Numbered from the stretch's first letter, positions 8,082 through 17,997 are shown. The stretch is DNA of 43,440 nucleotides from Alcanivorax sp. S6407 (GCF_023016115.1 NZ_JALKBH010000004.1:286122-329561); one strand, 5' to 3'. Notes: generated from the letters alone by a model not told the origin. Numbers and translations are program-made.

Positions 8082-8110
8082 GCGTGTTGCATGTTGCGTG
8101 AAGCGTGCAG
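8082..8110. repeat. 7-bp-period array (GCGTGNN family) beside a terminator
   Basis: About four GCGTGNN/GCATGNN units, followed by GC-rich AGCCGCAGCGCGGCC and then the terminator of the lipoprotein operon. Together with 7763-8081 this is the noncoding gap between gcvT and the lipoprotein gene; no gene is seen in it. Confidence 0.75.
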
Positions 8111-8126
8111 CAGCCGCAGCGCGGCC

Positions 8127-8152
8127 AAAAAAATGCCCCGGCAAGCCGGGGC
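8127..8152 (-). terminator. Rho-independent terminator of the first porin-lipoprotein operon
   Basis: GCCCCGG / CCGGGGC stem with an A7 run on the left, which is a T-tract on the minus strand, 42 bp after the lipoprotein stop codon. Confidence 0.85.
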
Positions 8153-8193
8153 AAGGACAGTCATGCGAAAGGAAACTCGCAGATTATTGACGA

Positions 8194-11100
8194 TTACTGA
8201 ATGGACACGCTCTGGTAGCTCAGGTTGATGCCACCCGGCGGGATCTGCAGCTGCACGGTGCCGGCACCCAGATCACCCAGGGAGATCTCCAGATCCACAT
8301 CCAGAGCGGCCTGGTTCTGCAGCCCGATGAACAGGCGGCCATCCGGCAGGAAGTCCAGCGGACCTTGCAGCACCACGTTGTCGATGGGCAGGCTCTTCAC
8401 GTTGTGGCTCAGGCCAGGCACGCTCAGGGCCGGGGCATCGAACAGCAGGTTGAAGGTGATGGTGAACACCGGTCCATCCGGGGTTTCGGTGATGAAGCCC
8501 ACCGGCGGCACGGTACGCGGCCCATTGGGATCATTCACCGGATCGGCCGGTTCATAGCGCACACGCATGATGTTCGGGCCGGTGGAGGTCTCGATGGGCA
8601 GCAAGCCAATGTTGGTCAGCCCCAGTGCCTCGGTGAGACCATCCAGCCCCAGAGCACCCAGCAGGCCACCGATGGTGCTCTCGGAATCCAGCGACAGACC
8701 CGCTACGACTGTGGCATCCAGGTTGGTGAGCGCCACGGTGGTCGGATAGATCACCACCGGTACACCCTTGCCTTCCACGAAGTCGATGATTTCAGTGTCG
8801 AGCAGACCGGTCACATACATGATCTTGTCGCTGTCACACTGGGTCGGCTGGGTGTTGGCCAGGTCATCGTAGCCACAGCCGGTGTTGGCAGAAATCACGA
8901 AGTCACCACCACCACCATCGCCACGGGGCTTGATAAAGGTGGCGTTGGCCGGGGTGTTGGCTGGATCCAGGGTCGCGGTTTCCGGCAGTACCGGCTCACC
9001 ACTGTCGATCTGGAAGTTGTTGTTCACATCCGCGCTGGGCAGGTTGGCCAGCGGCTGGAAGGTGGTCAACTGTACCGGGCCACCCTTGAACAGGATTTCC
9101 ATGTCCGGACCACCATCCTTAAGGCCGCCACCCAACAGGGGGGCACTCTGGAACGGCAGACCTGCGGCGGAACAGATGCCAGCACAGCCGGTGCCGCCGC
9201 CATTACCCGCCATCACGTACCGATACAGCGCGCCTTGCTCCCAGGGTTGCTCCGGGGTAAAGGTCACGTTACGGGCTTCCACGGTCAGTTCACCGTCCAC
9301 CGCCTGCCAGGAGCCTGCATTGTCTTTTTCCACCTTGAAGGTGTTACCCAGAGTGATCGTGGACGCGTCCATGTTCTGGGAGAAGCGCACCCTGATGGCC
9401 CGGTTTGCCGGCAACGACACAATCGGCATGGAATCTATCACCACCTGTTCCGCTTCCGGGCTGGAAGAAATACAGGCGCCCTGGAAACCGCTGTCGATAG
9501 TGGCCTGGTCTGCCGCCGCAGTAACACAGGGGAAACCGGGGTACACGGTCGCCGCGAAAGGACCGCGCTGCACGTCATCCGGATCGTTGACCACGTATTG
9601 CGGCAGGGTGAAATCAAGGCTGTTGTCGCCTTCCAGGGTGTCCAGCATCTGCAGCGGATTTCCTGCCAGGTCGGTAATCGCCGGGGTGGTCGTCACCACA
9701 TACTGCACACCGTAATCCACCGGCGCGTCCGGGGTAATTACCAGCGCATTACCACTCAGCTCCCAGCTGAAGGGTTCCGCCATGCCACCCTTGGTCAACT
9801 GCAGGCTGGTGCCGGCCACAATGGAATCCGGATCCAGAGCTTCATTGAAGTGAACCACGATGGGCTCACCGGGCTCCATGCGGTCAGCCACGTTACCCGG
9901 CTGCCAGGACAATTCGACGCCATTGCCTACATTAGTCACCGGCACAAAGGGGTTAACCGTATCTGCCGGCTGCAGGGGGGCATTTTCCTGGTCCCGGTAT
10001 GACTCCATGCGGAAGCTGAGCACGCCGTAGCTGTTCTCCACACCCAGCACCCGCGGCTCGACCACGGTGATGGCGTCGGTGTTGAGCTGGCCGTTTTCGA
10101 TCAGCCCCGTCCCCACCAGCTCCAGATGCATGATGTTCTGGGTAAAGGCACCGTTGGCGCGGGCATCCGCGGTGGAGGTGGCAATATCCATGTACAGACG
10201 CAGCTGCTTGGGCGCATCGTCGCTTTCGGCATTGGGGTTGGGGAACAGGTAACCGGTGGCATCGGAGATAATCTGCACGGTCACTTCACCGGAATCGAAC
10301 CCTACCGGCACCTCACCACCAATAAAGACTTCCAGGGCATCCCCTGTCAGGACACCACCGCGCTTGACCCGCAGCGGCGTCACGTCCGGGAAGTTCGGCG
10401 CAAACGCCAGTTCGGCATAGACATCACCGGACTGCTTGGACACGGTCTTGTCCTGCAAGAGGGTACCGATCACCGGCACACAGTTGATCGGCTGACCGGT
10501 CAGCTCGGACAGGCGCACACCCTCATCCTGACAACCCAGATCCGGGTCTGCCGGCGGCGCATTGGTCACCAGTACGGCACGCTCACCGGTGGTCGGCGAG
10601 GTCGTATCCTGCGGTACCGTGGAGTGAGAATAAGCGGTAATGGTGTCACCGGAGGCGCTCTTCACGCCATTGATGACCAGCTCGTAGGTCTGGCCCGGCA
10701 CCATGTCTTCCTTGGGATCCACGGTGATAGCGGTGCGGCCGACCAACATCAGGGCCGGCACCACTTCGCCGTTGCTCATCAGGCTGACAGTATCGCCGTA
10801 GACCGCACTGCTGGCATCAATGGGCTGGGTGGTGCGTACCCGGAAGGAGGAAAAGTCCATGCTCTTGAACTGGTCGTCGTCCGGGAACAGGGAAGACACG
10901 GCAAAGGTATCGCTGGTGCGCTGGCCGGCCAACGGGCCCTCCAGAGCCGCACGGGTGGTGAAGTTGAGTGCACCATCCTTGAAGGTGGTGGTCTCACCCA
11001 GCACAGTGACACCATTCATGACCACCTTGTAGTCAGATGCCGGCTTGAGTGCATGGGTCGGGGTCAGCACAACGCCCTTGCCGCCCGCCACAGACTCGAG

Positions 11101-11358
11101 AGTAAAGGGCACATCTTCACCGGTCGGGCCGGTGAAGGCGAAATTTTCCGCTGCAGCACTAACCGTGTGGCTGAATTGCAGGGCCACAATGGTGCGCGGC
11201 GCCACCTGCTGCTGATCATCCAGCGGATAGGTGTAATGCAGGTTGCGCGCATTGAACGTGGGCGTATTGAAACTCACGCTGGCACTGTCACCGCCGCAGC
11301 CGACCAGCGAGGCCGCTGCGATGGCTGATGCGATGAGGGCTGTCTTGTTCTTTTTCAT
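8194..11358 (-). CDS. Large Ig-like-domain lipoprotein A
   Basis: The 1054-residue product has a signal peptide and lipobox (SLVGC, Cys about 21), so it is probably lipid-anchored to the outer membrane. SbsA/Big_5-type Ig-like domains are visible at about 35-135, 489-575 (VHFNEALDPDSI to ITDLAGNPL) and 648-725 (VRFSQNMDASTI). A calcium-loop motif DVNNNFQIDSGE lies at 777-788. The last 200 residues are a beta-rich region ending in LQIPPGGINLSYQ, which recurs in the paralogue. No GxSxG lipase motif is present. It starts 12 bp after the porin gene with GGAGG 6 nt upstream of the ATG, so the two are co-expressed. A partnership in uptake of hydrophobic substrates is inferred from pairing with a FadL-type porin, recalling fadL-volA in Vibrio. 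Confidence 0.8.
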   Translation of the reverse strand: MKKNKTALIASAIAAASLVGCGGDSASVSFNTPTFNARNLHYTYPLDDQQQVAPRTIVALQFSHTVSAAAENFAFTGPTGEDVPFTLESVAGGKGVVLTPTHALKPASDYKVVMNGVTVLGETTTFKDGALNFTTRAALEGPLAGQRTSDTFAVSSLFPDDDQFKSMDFSSFRVRTTQPIDASSAVYGDTVSLMSNGEVVPALMLVGRTAITVDPKEDMVPGQTYELVINGVKSASGDTITAYSHSTVPQDTTSPTTGERAVLVTNAPPADPDLGCQDEGVRLSELTGQPINCVPVIGTLLQDKTVSKQSGDVYAELAFAPNFPDVTPLRVKRGGVLTGDALEVFIGGEVPVGFDSGEVTVQIISDATGYLFPNPNAESDDAPKQLRLYMDIATSTADARANGAFTQNIMHLELVGTGLIENGQLNTDAITVVEPRVLGVENSYGVLSFRMESYRDQENAPLQPADTVNPFVPVTNVGNGVELSWQPGNVADRMEPGEPIVVHFNEALDPDSIVAGTSLQLTKGGMAEPFSWELSGNALVITPDAPVDYGVQYVVTTTPAITDLAGNPLQMLDTLEGDNSLDFTLPQYVVNDPDDVQRGPFAATVYPGFPCVTAAADQATIDSGFQGACISSSPEAEQVVIDSMPIVSLPANRAIRVRFSQNMDASTITLGNTFKVEKDNAGSWQAVDGELTVEARNVTFTPEQPWEQGALYRYVMAGNGGGTGCAGICSAAGLPFQSAPLLGGGLKDGGPDMEILFKGGPVQLTTFQPLANLPSADVNNNFQIDSGEPVLPETATLDPANTPANATFIKPRGDGGGGDFVISANTGCGYDDLANTQPTQCDSDKIMYVTGLLDTEIIDFVEGKGVPVVIYPTTVALTNLDATVVAGLSLDSESTIGGLLGALGLDGLTEALGLTNIGLLPIETSTGPNIMRVRYEPADPVNDPNGPRTVPPVGFITETPDGPVFTITFNLLFDAPALSVPGLSHNVKSLPIDNVVLQGPLDFLPDGRLFIGLQNQAALDVDLEISLGDLGAGTVQLQIPPGGINLSYQSVSIQ

Positions 11359-11370
11359 GTCGCGCCTCCG

Positions 11371-12726
11371 TTAGAACTTCAGGGTGAGGGAACCGGAGAA
11401 CACATGGACATCGCCTTCAGTGTTCACGGACTCGTAGGGGTTGGTCACGCCGGGCCGGGTGGTGGTCAGCTCGAATTCACGCTCTTCCAGCTGCTGATAC
11501 TGGTAACCGAAATCGAGACGCATCGGGTAAGCCAGGATCGGCGGGTTCTTGATGATCAGGGCACTACCTACGCCCACAATCAGACGGTCATTGTCGAAGT
11601 AGTTCACGTCCGGGGTCTGGATGCTTTCCAGCGGGCTCTCATGGTAGGCCACCCCACCGAACAGCTTGATGTGATCATTGATGGAAAGCTCGGCACCGAT
11701 ACGCGGCACCAGAATATCCTTGAACTTGGCCTGGGCCTGATCCTTGACGGTGTCCTTGGCCAGCTCTTCTTCCAGATCGCTCCAGTTTTGCTGCTCCACA
11801 CTGGCCGCCACGCGGAAGTTATCGAAGAGCTGGTACTGCAGGCCGGCACTGATGATGTCCGGCTGGTAGGAATCGATGGTATCGATCAGCACGGTGATGC
11901 CCGGATCTACCACGGTGCCCGGAATGGTCAGATTGGATTCCACAGCCGTGCGGGCGGAGGTGTGGCCGCGGAAGGCCACAGCACTTTCCAGACCGGAGAA
12001 AATGCCGCAGTCGTCATTGCCACAGAAGATCTTGTCCCACTCCAGGTTCATGGACAGGATCGGGCGAATCACCGGCTTGGCTTTTACATTCAATTCTTCG
12101 TACTGGGTCTCACCGGCCAGATTGGCGCTGGCAATCAGAGTCGCTTCGTTGCGCAGGGAAACGTGAGCAGAGGCACCAGTGGTAATCCCGTTGGCCACTT
12201 CCAGGCCGCCACCCAGGTTCAGGAACAGCGGCTGGCGACCGTACTGCATGTACTGGCCTTCACGGGAGTTCTGGGACTCAAAGGCCAGCATTTCTTCACC
12301 GAATTTCTCCACCCCGGCGATAATCGCGAAATAGAGGGGGTGGTCACCTTTAAGCATGTCGGTCAGATCGGTTTTCAGCGCAATCACCTGCTGCTGGGTA
12401 TCGGCCACATTGGCCTTGTCGCCGTCACGAATCACAGCAGCGCCACCGCCGCTGGGGTTACCCTTGCTGATCACACGCAGATCGTGCTCACCGTGCAGCA
12501 GGCCCGCCGTTAATTCACCGCGTGGGTCCTGGGTCAGGTAGGCCGGGTTGTAGTAGAGGGCCGAGGCCTGGGTGTTAAACAGGGAAAGCGCCTGCGCCGA
12601 ACCCACATCCACGGGCAGCAGGCCGTAAGTGCTGGCAGTGTTGCCCATGGCGGCAAAAGCCGGGGCGGTCAGCATGGTCGAGAACAGGGCTGCGGCCCCC
12701 AGTCGGCTAAAGGGTTTGACGGACAT
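11371..12726 (-). CDS. FadL/OmpP1-type outer membrane protein A
   Basis: 451 residues with a cleavable signal peptide (APAFA-AMGN about residue 26), an early YYNPAYL motif resembling the FadL-family NPA segment, alternating beta-strand pattern, and a C-terminal SGSLTLKF ending in Phe, the outer membrane protein insertion signal. Family members carry long-chain fatty acids or other hydrophobic compounds across the outer membrane. It heads a two-gene operon with lipoprotein A; GGAG lies upstream of the ATG. It aligns by eye along its length with the second porin (16313-17677): STYGLLPVDVGSAQALSLF versus TTYGVLPSDVASAQALSLF, and VNYFDNDRLIVG versus VNYFDNDKLIVG. FadL-like identity is by pattern, not by search. 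Confidence 0.8.
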   Translation of the reverse strand: MSVKPFSRLGAAALFSTMLTAPAFAAMGNTASTYGLLPVDVGSAQALSLFNTQASALYYNPAYLTQDPRGELTAGLLHGEHDLRVISKGNPSGGGAAVIRDGDKANVADTQQQVIALKTDLTDMLKGDHPLYFAIIAGVEKFGEEMLAFESQNSREGQYMQYGRQPLFLNLGGGLEVANGITTGASAHVSLRNEATLIASANLAGETQYEELNVKAKPVIRPILSMNLEWDKIFCGNDDCGIFSGLESAVAFRGHTSARTAVESNLTIPGTVVDPGITVLIDTIDSYQPDIISAGLQYQLFDNFRVAASVEQQNWSDLEEELAKDTVKDQAQAKFKDILVPRIGAELSINDHIKLFGGVAYHESPLESIQTPDVNYFDNDRLIVGVGSALIIKNPPILAYPMRLDFGYQYQQLEEREFELTTTRPGVTNPYESVNTEGDVHVFSGSLTLKF

Positions 12727-13015
12727 ATTGGGTCTCCGGCGTTTGTTATTCGGCTTATTTCCACTCTCTTCTTGAGCGTGGGGTTTTTACAGCGAAGAAC
12801 GGGTGAACGGTATGCACCAGCTGACCTGTTCCTGCCTATGTATATGCAATAAGTAAAACAAAAGCCCCGGGCGACAGCCGTTGCGAAAAGGTTGGGAATG
12901 GTTGAGAAAGGTGTGTGACTTGGCGGACTTGTTAAGCTGTGTAATCAGTGTGTTATTGGCGGGACAGCAAAGGCTTCGTTTGCAAGCAAACTCCCACAGT
13001 ACGGGTTACCCGGGT
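12727..13015. other. Upstream region of porin A
   Basis: Noncoding. It must hold the porin A promoter, but I see no convincing -35/-10 pair. A REP-like half-site (TTTGCAAGCAAACTCCCACAG) begins at about 12979. Confidence 0.4.
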
Positions 13016-13017
13016 TT

Positions 13018-13050
13018 ACGTGATGCATGTTGCGTGATGCGTGATGCAGC
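13018..13050. repeat. 7-bp-period array (GCGTGNN family) beside a terminator
   Basis: Four to five GCGTGAT/GCATGTT-type units, followed by AGCCGCTAAGCGGCC and the terminator of the second porin-lipoprotein operon. The same order (array, GCNGC..GCGGC, terminator) occurs near 3030, 8082 and 31213. Confidence 0.8.
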
Positions 13051-13062
13051 CGCTAAGCGGCC

Positions 13063-13092
13063 AAAAAAAACCGGCCCGAAGGCCGGTTTTTA
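13063..13092 (-). terminator. Rho-independent terminator of the second porin-lipoprotein operon
   Basis: ACCGGCC / GGCCGGT stem with a CGAA loop and an A8 run on its left (T-tract on the minus strand), with T5 on the other side. It lies 14 bp after the lipoprotein B stop. Confidence 0.87.
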
Positions 13093-13106
13093 TCCCTGAA
13101 CCGGGT

Positions 13107-16100
13107 TTATTGCTTGATGGGCTCACCCAGGTATTGGAGATGCAGGCCATTAGGCGGTATCTGCAGGTTGATCTCCGGGTTGGCCAACGGAATAAAGCCA
13201 AGCTCGATACCCAGCTTCACATCAATCGGCACCGCATTGCTGTTGAGCTGACCGATCACCATGCGGCCGTCCGGCAGGAAAGTCACCGGGCCGGACAGGT
13301 TCAGTGTCAGCGGCGCACTGTGCAGGCTATGAGAACCATCCAGCACGATATGCATGTCAGGTGCATCCAGATACACCTCCACATCGGTGCGGAATTCCGG
13401 ACCGGATTCGGTTTCCACAATCCAGCCCGGGATCAGCCCCTGACGCTCGATCTCGTCATATACGAAACTGCCATCAGGATTGGTCTTGCCGCAGTAGTTT
13501 TCCGCATCGACAGGCCAGGCCACACAGCTGTATCGCATGCGCATGTACTGGGTTTCAGTAGGCGTCTCACTGGGTATCAAACCAATGATCTTCACCAGTA
13601 GCGTGACTGAGGACGCCTGAATCATGGTCGGGTAGAGCCCCACCCTGACAGCCCGCATGGGCTCGCCGGTTTCCGGGTCGATAATGGTTTCACCGGATTG
13701 CAGATCCCGGTACACCGCCGACCCGAACACTTCCGTATCCAGCGCCCCCACTACATGAATATCACAGCGCTCCGGCACATCGCAGAGCAACTCTGGATCA
13801 GAGAGGATACCGTCACCATCGTAGTCATCCACCACCAGTCCGGTGGTATTCACACCGGCCCCATTGCCCTGATAACCCGGTTCGCCATCATCAAACTGGC
13901 CGTTACCGTTGAGATCCGCGGTGGGGAGATTGCGCAGGGGCTGGAACACCGAGTCTGTGGCTGCCGCACCCACAAAGTGAAGGTGCATGTTAGGACCGCC
14001 CATATCATTGTCAGGCGCCTCCAGCACCGCGGTCTGCAGACGCTTGCCCGCCACAGAGCAGATCGCCTCACCGCTGCTGCAGTCATTCGCCTGCTGGCTG
14101 CCGGTGCCGTTGACACTCATCAGTATGTAACGGTAGCTGACACCCTCTTCCCAGGGCTGATCCGGGGTGAACACCAGACTGCGCGCACCTATGGTGAGCT
14201 CACCGGTGACACCGGACTCACAGTGATACTTACGCTTGCCATCCTCGTCGTAACGGATCGGCGCACCCTGCGCATCGGATTCCACTTTTTCCACCCGGAA
14301 ACTGCCGACACCACAGGCCTCGCTGTTTTCAAACACGATGGAGGCCGGATCCATATCCTGGGAGAAGTTAACCCGAATGGAACGGTCTGCCGGCAGCTGC
14401 GGTACCGGGTTGCGGTCGTCTTCGGTTTTCCCACCACGACAGAAACCATGGTTACCGGCCTCGATTTCCCAGTGCTCATTGTCACTGGCACAGGGGAAAC
14501 CCGGGTAGGAGGTAAGGGCAATTGGGGGTACTGCCTCGCCCACCAACGCTGGCAGGCTGAACTCTCGATTGAGTGGCGCCAACGGATTACCGGCCAGGTC
14601 GGTGACTGTACCGCTGAGCTGCACCTGATAGGTCGACCCCATGGCCAGCGAGCTTTGCGGGCGCAGGATCAGGGTGGCACCATCCAGCTCCCAATCGAAA
14701 GGCTGCGAGACACCACCACTGAGCAGATCCAGACTCTGCCCGGCCACCAGGGTGGTCGGATCCAGTGGCTCGCTGAAGTTCAGAATCACCGGATCACCAG
14801 GGCGCGCCTTGTCTGCCACACCACTGTCGTTGGCTTCAGGCACCATGGATTGCAGTACCGGCGCGGTCATGTCCGGCAGCAGTGGCGGTGCATTTTCCTG
14901 ATCACGGTAGGACTTCATATGGAAGCTGAGCAAGCCAAAGGCCTGCTCCTGGCCGAGCACCGTGGGCTCGACTACGCCCACTGCATCGATCTCCATACGG
15001 CCATCATTGACCAGTGCCATGCCGTTCAGCTCTACGTGCATGAGGGTCTGGCTAAGCCCGCCGTTGGCTTCCGGGTTTTCCGCTGTCATGGCCACATCCA
15101 TGAACAGCCTTACCTGCTTGGGAGCCTGATGGGAGTCACTGTACGGGTTGGGCACCAGATAACCGGAAGCATCGGAAAGGAAGGTCACCTTGATAGCGCC
15201 GGTTTCGATGCCCGCAGGCACATCCCCACCCACGTTTACCTGGATGTTACTGCCGGTCAGAAGACTATTACGGGCAATGCGCAACGGTGAGACATCCGGG
15301 TAGTTAGGCAGAAACGCCAGCTCGGCCCGAACATCACCGGATTGCAGGGTGGCATCCTTGCCGCCCAGCAACGTGGACTGGATCGGCACACAGTTCATCG
15401 CAGAGCCAGTCAGCATGGCGCTGATGGCATCGGGGGCATTACAGGGATTGACCGCTTCCTCACTGGCCTGAACCACTTCCTGCACCAGAGTCGCTCTTGG
15501 CATGGAGTTACGTGCCGTCCAGGTCTGGCTGTAGCCGCCAGTCAGTCCATCCTGCTGCACACCCCGCACAGCGTCAGTAAGCTTCAGGGTGTATTGCTCG
15601 CCAGCATTCAGATCCTCAATCGGATCAATGGTCACCGCATTGCCCTTCACCAACAGCACGGCCGGCACAGTACCCTCGGGGCCTTCCAGCTCCACCGAGG
15701 CATCCGCCTCGGTATCACCATACACCAGCGAGCCGGTTTCCAGCTGCTGATTGAACTGCAGGCGAATGGTAGAGAAATCCATGAACTGCAGTGGGTCGCC
15801 ACTGGGGATGACCTTGCTGATCGCCAGATCCGGGGCCATTTGCTGCCCGGAAAGAGGACCGCTGGCAGACATGCGGGTCACAAAATCCAGCCCGCCGTCT
15901 TCGAACTGTGCTTCACCATTACCGGTATCGATGCCGCTGAGTACCAGCCGGTAATGAGTGGTGAGGTCCAGTGGCCCGGAAGGCTGAATCACCACCCCTT
16001 TGCCTTGCCCTACGGATTGCGGCGCCCGCAGAGCCACATGGTTGCTGCCCGTGTCTTCACAGGCTTCGCCCAGGGACGGGCACTTGAGCAGGGTGAAATG

Positions 16101-16301
16101 ACTGCTATCCACGCTGACTTCGTGGGAAAAGCGCAGAATCAAAGGGCTCTTCGGCGATACCCCTTCCTGACCATCATAGGGGTAGCTGTAATAGACCTCG
16201 CCGATCTGCCAGTTCTCGTAGGTGGGTCGGTCTCCGGCTTCACCGCCGCACGCACCCAGAAGAGCTGCGGAGGTGGCCAGGCATAACGCTTTCAGTTTCA
16301 T
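13107..16301 (-). CDS. Large Ig-like-domain lipoprotein B
   Basis: Paralogue of the lipoprotein at 8194-11358, 1064 residues. It has a lipoprotein signal with LLGAC. Big_5-like domains show the motifs LNFSEPLDPTTL / VTDLAGNPLAP and VNFSQDMDPASI. There are two calcium-loop motifs: DLNGNGQFDDGE (about 796-807) and a canonical EF-hand loop DYDGDGILSDPE (about 826-837); the first paralogue has only one. The C-terminus LQIPPNGLHLQYLG matches the paralogue. ATG 16301 is preferred over 16307 because AGGAGG is then 7 nt upstream. It follows the second porin by a few bases. Surface location and function are inferred from the pairing. Confidence 0.8.
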   Translation of the reverse strand: MKLKALCLATSAALLGACGGEAGDRPTYENWQIGEVYYSYPYDGQEGVSPKSPLILRFSHEVSVDSSHFTLLKCPSLGEACEDTGSNHVALRAPQSVGQGKGVVIQPSGPLDLTTHYRLVLSGIDTGNGEAQFEDGGLDFVTRMSASGPLSGQQMAPDLAISKVIPSGDPLQFMDFSTIRLQFNQQLETGSLVYGDTEADASVELEGPEGTVPAVLLVKGNAVTIDPIEDLNAGEQYTLKLTDAVRGVQQDGLTGGYSQTWTARNSMPRATLVQEVVQASEEAVNPCNAPDAISAMLTGSAMNCVPIQSTLLGGKDATLQSGDVRAELAFLPNYPDVSPLRIARNSLLTGSNIQVNVGGDVPAGIETGAIKVTFLSDASGYLVPNPYSDSHQAPKQVRLFMDVAMTAENPEANGGLSQTLMHVELNGMALVNDGRMEIDAVGVVEPTVLGQEQAFGLLSFHMKSYRDQENAPPLLPDMTAPVLQSMVPEANDSGVADKARPGDPVILNFSEPLDPTTLVAGQSLDLLSGGVSQPFDWELDGATLILRPQSSLAMGSTYQVQLSGTVTDLAGNPLAPLNREFSLPALVGEAVPPIALTSYPGFPCASDNEHWEIEAGNHGFCRGGKTEDDRNPVPQLPADRSIRVNFSQDMDPASIVFENSEACGVGSFRVEKVESDAQGAPIRYDEDGKRKYHCESGVTGELTIGARSLVFTPDQPWEEGVSYRYILMSVNGTGSQQANDCSSGEAICSVAGKRLQTAVLEAPDNDMGGPNMHLHFVGAAATDSVFQPLRNLPTADLNGNGQFDDGEPGYQGNGAGVNTTGLVVDDYDGDGILSDPELLCDVPERCDIHVVGALDTEVFGSAVYRDLQSGETIIDPETGEPMRAVRVGLYPTMIQASSVTLLVKIIGLIPSETPTETQYMRMRYSCVAWPVDAENYCGKTNPDGSFVYDEIERQGLIPGWIVETESGPEFRTDVEVYLDAPDMHIVLDGSHSLHSAPLTLNLSGPVTFLPDGRMVIGQLNSNAVPIDVKLGIELGFIPLANPEINLQIPPNGLHLQYLGEPIKQ

Positions 16302-16312
16302 GGTCATGCCTC

Positions 16313-17677
16313 CTAGAATTTGAGGGTGAGGGAACCGCTGAGAACACTGACGTCCCCATCGGCTTCGACGGTTTCATAGGATTGCGGGTAGTTCGGCGAG
16401 CGCTGGTCGTAAAGATCAAACTCGCGGGACTCCAGCTGCTGATATTGGTAGGCCAGGTCAAATCGCACCGGGAAGGCCAACAACGGAATCGTCTTGTACT
16501 CAGCCGTCAGACCCAGGCCTACGATGAGCTTGTCGTTATCAAAGTAGTTCACCTCAAGAGAACCATTTGAGGACATCGGCGACTCACTCAACGCCACCCC
16601 GGCAGTCAGCATATAAGTGTCATTGAGATGGAATTCCCCGCCCACGCGTGGCACGACGATATCCTTGAACTGCAACCGGTCTGCCCCCGTCGCGTTGACA
16701 GCCTGATCCTTGATGGTGTCGCGCTCCAGTTCACTTTCCAGCTCTGACCACTGCTGCATTTCCAGGGTAACGCCGACCCGCCAGCGCTCACGGCGCCATG
16801 ACAGACCCGCCGCGTAGATATTGGGTTGATAGGAGTCGATGGTGCTCACTGCCAGGCTCATGCCCGGATCCAGCACGGTATTGGGGATGGTGATGGTCGA
16901 ATCCACCTTGGTACTGGAATTGGAATAACCACGAAAACTGAATGCCGCCTCCAGGCCATTCATCCAACACTCGTCCTGGTCAGCACAAAAGCTCTCACCA
17001 AAATCCATATTCATGCCGAAGATCGGCCGAATCGATGGCACCGCAGAGACATTCAACGTCTCGTAGCTGGTCACCCCATCCAGGGTGGAGCTGGCCACCA
17101 GTTCAGCCTCGGAATGCAGGGTGATCCGCGCGGAGAGCCCCATGTCCAGGCCCCGCCAGATCTGCGTGCCGCCGCCCAGATTCAGGAACAGAGGCTGGCG
17201 ACCGAACTCCATATATTGGCCAGCACGATCTGTGGCGGAACTGAACGCCATCATTTCTTCGCCATATTTCTCCACCCCAAGCATGAAGCCCAGATACAGA
17301 GGATGCTCGTACTGTGTCAGGTTGGTGAGATCCGTCTTCATGCCCAGCAGCATTTGCTGGGAGGGCGCATCCTGCAGCACATCGCCGTCCCGTGGCGAAG
17401 CAAAGCTACCGCCCCGGACTTTGGAGGCGCGCAGCTCATGCTCGGCATGCATCAGGCCGGTGGTCAGGGCGCCGCGGGCATCACGGGCAAGGTTGGCAGG
17501 ATTGTAATAGGTGGCAGAGACCTGGCCGTTGAACAACGACAGGGCCTGGGCCGAGGCCACGTCCGACGGCAGCACCCCGTAGGTGGTGCCGATATTGCCC
17601 ATGCTGGCCATGGCCAGCGGTGCAGACATTACCCCCATCCCGGCCAGAATGGCGGGAAGCAGTTTCCTTTTTGTCAT
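16313..17677 (-). CDS. FadL/OmpP1-type outer membrane protein B
   Basis: 454 residues; signal peptide ending near APLAMA-SMGN, YYNPANL motif, beta-barrel pattern and C-terminal GSLTLKF. It is a clear paralogue of the porin at 11371-12726 with the same partner arrangement, so the whole porin-lipoprotein unit was duplicated. A good AGGAGAG site lies upstream of the ATG. An acidic, cysteine-bearing loop (FCADQDECW here, FCGNDDCG in the other) is conserved in position, suggesting a disulfide in an extracellular loop; this is inference. Substrate is unknown; hydrophobic compounds are likely by family. Confidence 0.8.
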   Translation of the reverse strand: MTKRKLLPAILAGMGVMSAPLAMASMGNIGTTYGVLPSDVASAQALSLFNGQVSATYYNPANLARDARGALTTGLMHAEHELRASKVRGGSFASPRDGDVLQDAPSQQMLLGMKTDLTNLTQYEHPLYLGFMLGVEKYGEEMMAFSSATDRAGQYMEFGRQPLFLNLGGGTQIWRGLDMGLSARITLHSEAELVASSTLDGVTSYETLNVSAVPSIRPIFGMNMDFGESFCADQDECWMNGLEAAFSFRGYSNSSTKVDSTITIPNTVLDPGMSLAVSTIDSYQPNIYAAGLSWRRERWRVGVTLEMQQWSELESELERDTIKDQAVNATGADRLQFKDIVVPRVGGEFHLNDTYMLTAGVALSESPMSSNGSLEVNYFDNDKLIVGLGLTAEYKTIPLLAFPVRFDLAYQYQQLESREFDLYDQRSPNYPQSYETVEADGDVSVLSGSLTLKF

Positions 17678-17997
17678 GAAGCTCTCCTGAGACCTGCCCG
17701 AACGGGCTTATTGTTTTAACCCAAAAAGATAGGCACCGATTTGCCCAAAAAATGTGGCATAAGCGTACCAAAGTGACCGAAACATTACCTTACAACTGCG
17801 TCTCAAAACACCCTTTAATTTACATATATACACATAAAGACACGATACAGATGCATATCAGTGAGGCATTGTTATTAGGGATTTATTTTGTAGACATCAG
17901 AAAGCATCAGCCCTGAAAACCGGGGCAAGATGCACAGGCATACACAAATCGGTCTCAGCGCGGATTTCAAGGCACGGCAGATAGGAGGAGGGGGGGG
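17678..17997. other. Upstream region of porin B
   Basis: Noncoding, AT-richer than its surroundings around 17750-17900, where the promoter probably lies; no exact box is claimed. A small perfect hairpin GCCCG-AA-CGGGC (17696-17707) sits just upstream of the ribosome binding site of porin B. Confidence 0.45.

Noticed and set aside
8194-11358. VolA-type lysophospholipase
   Set aside because: The operon layout is similar, but no GxSxG or other lipase triad motif was found in either large lipoprotein.
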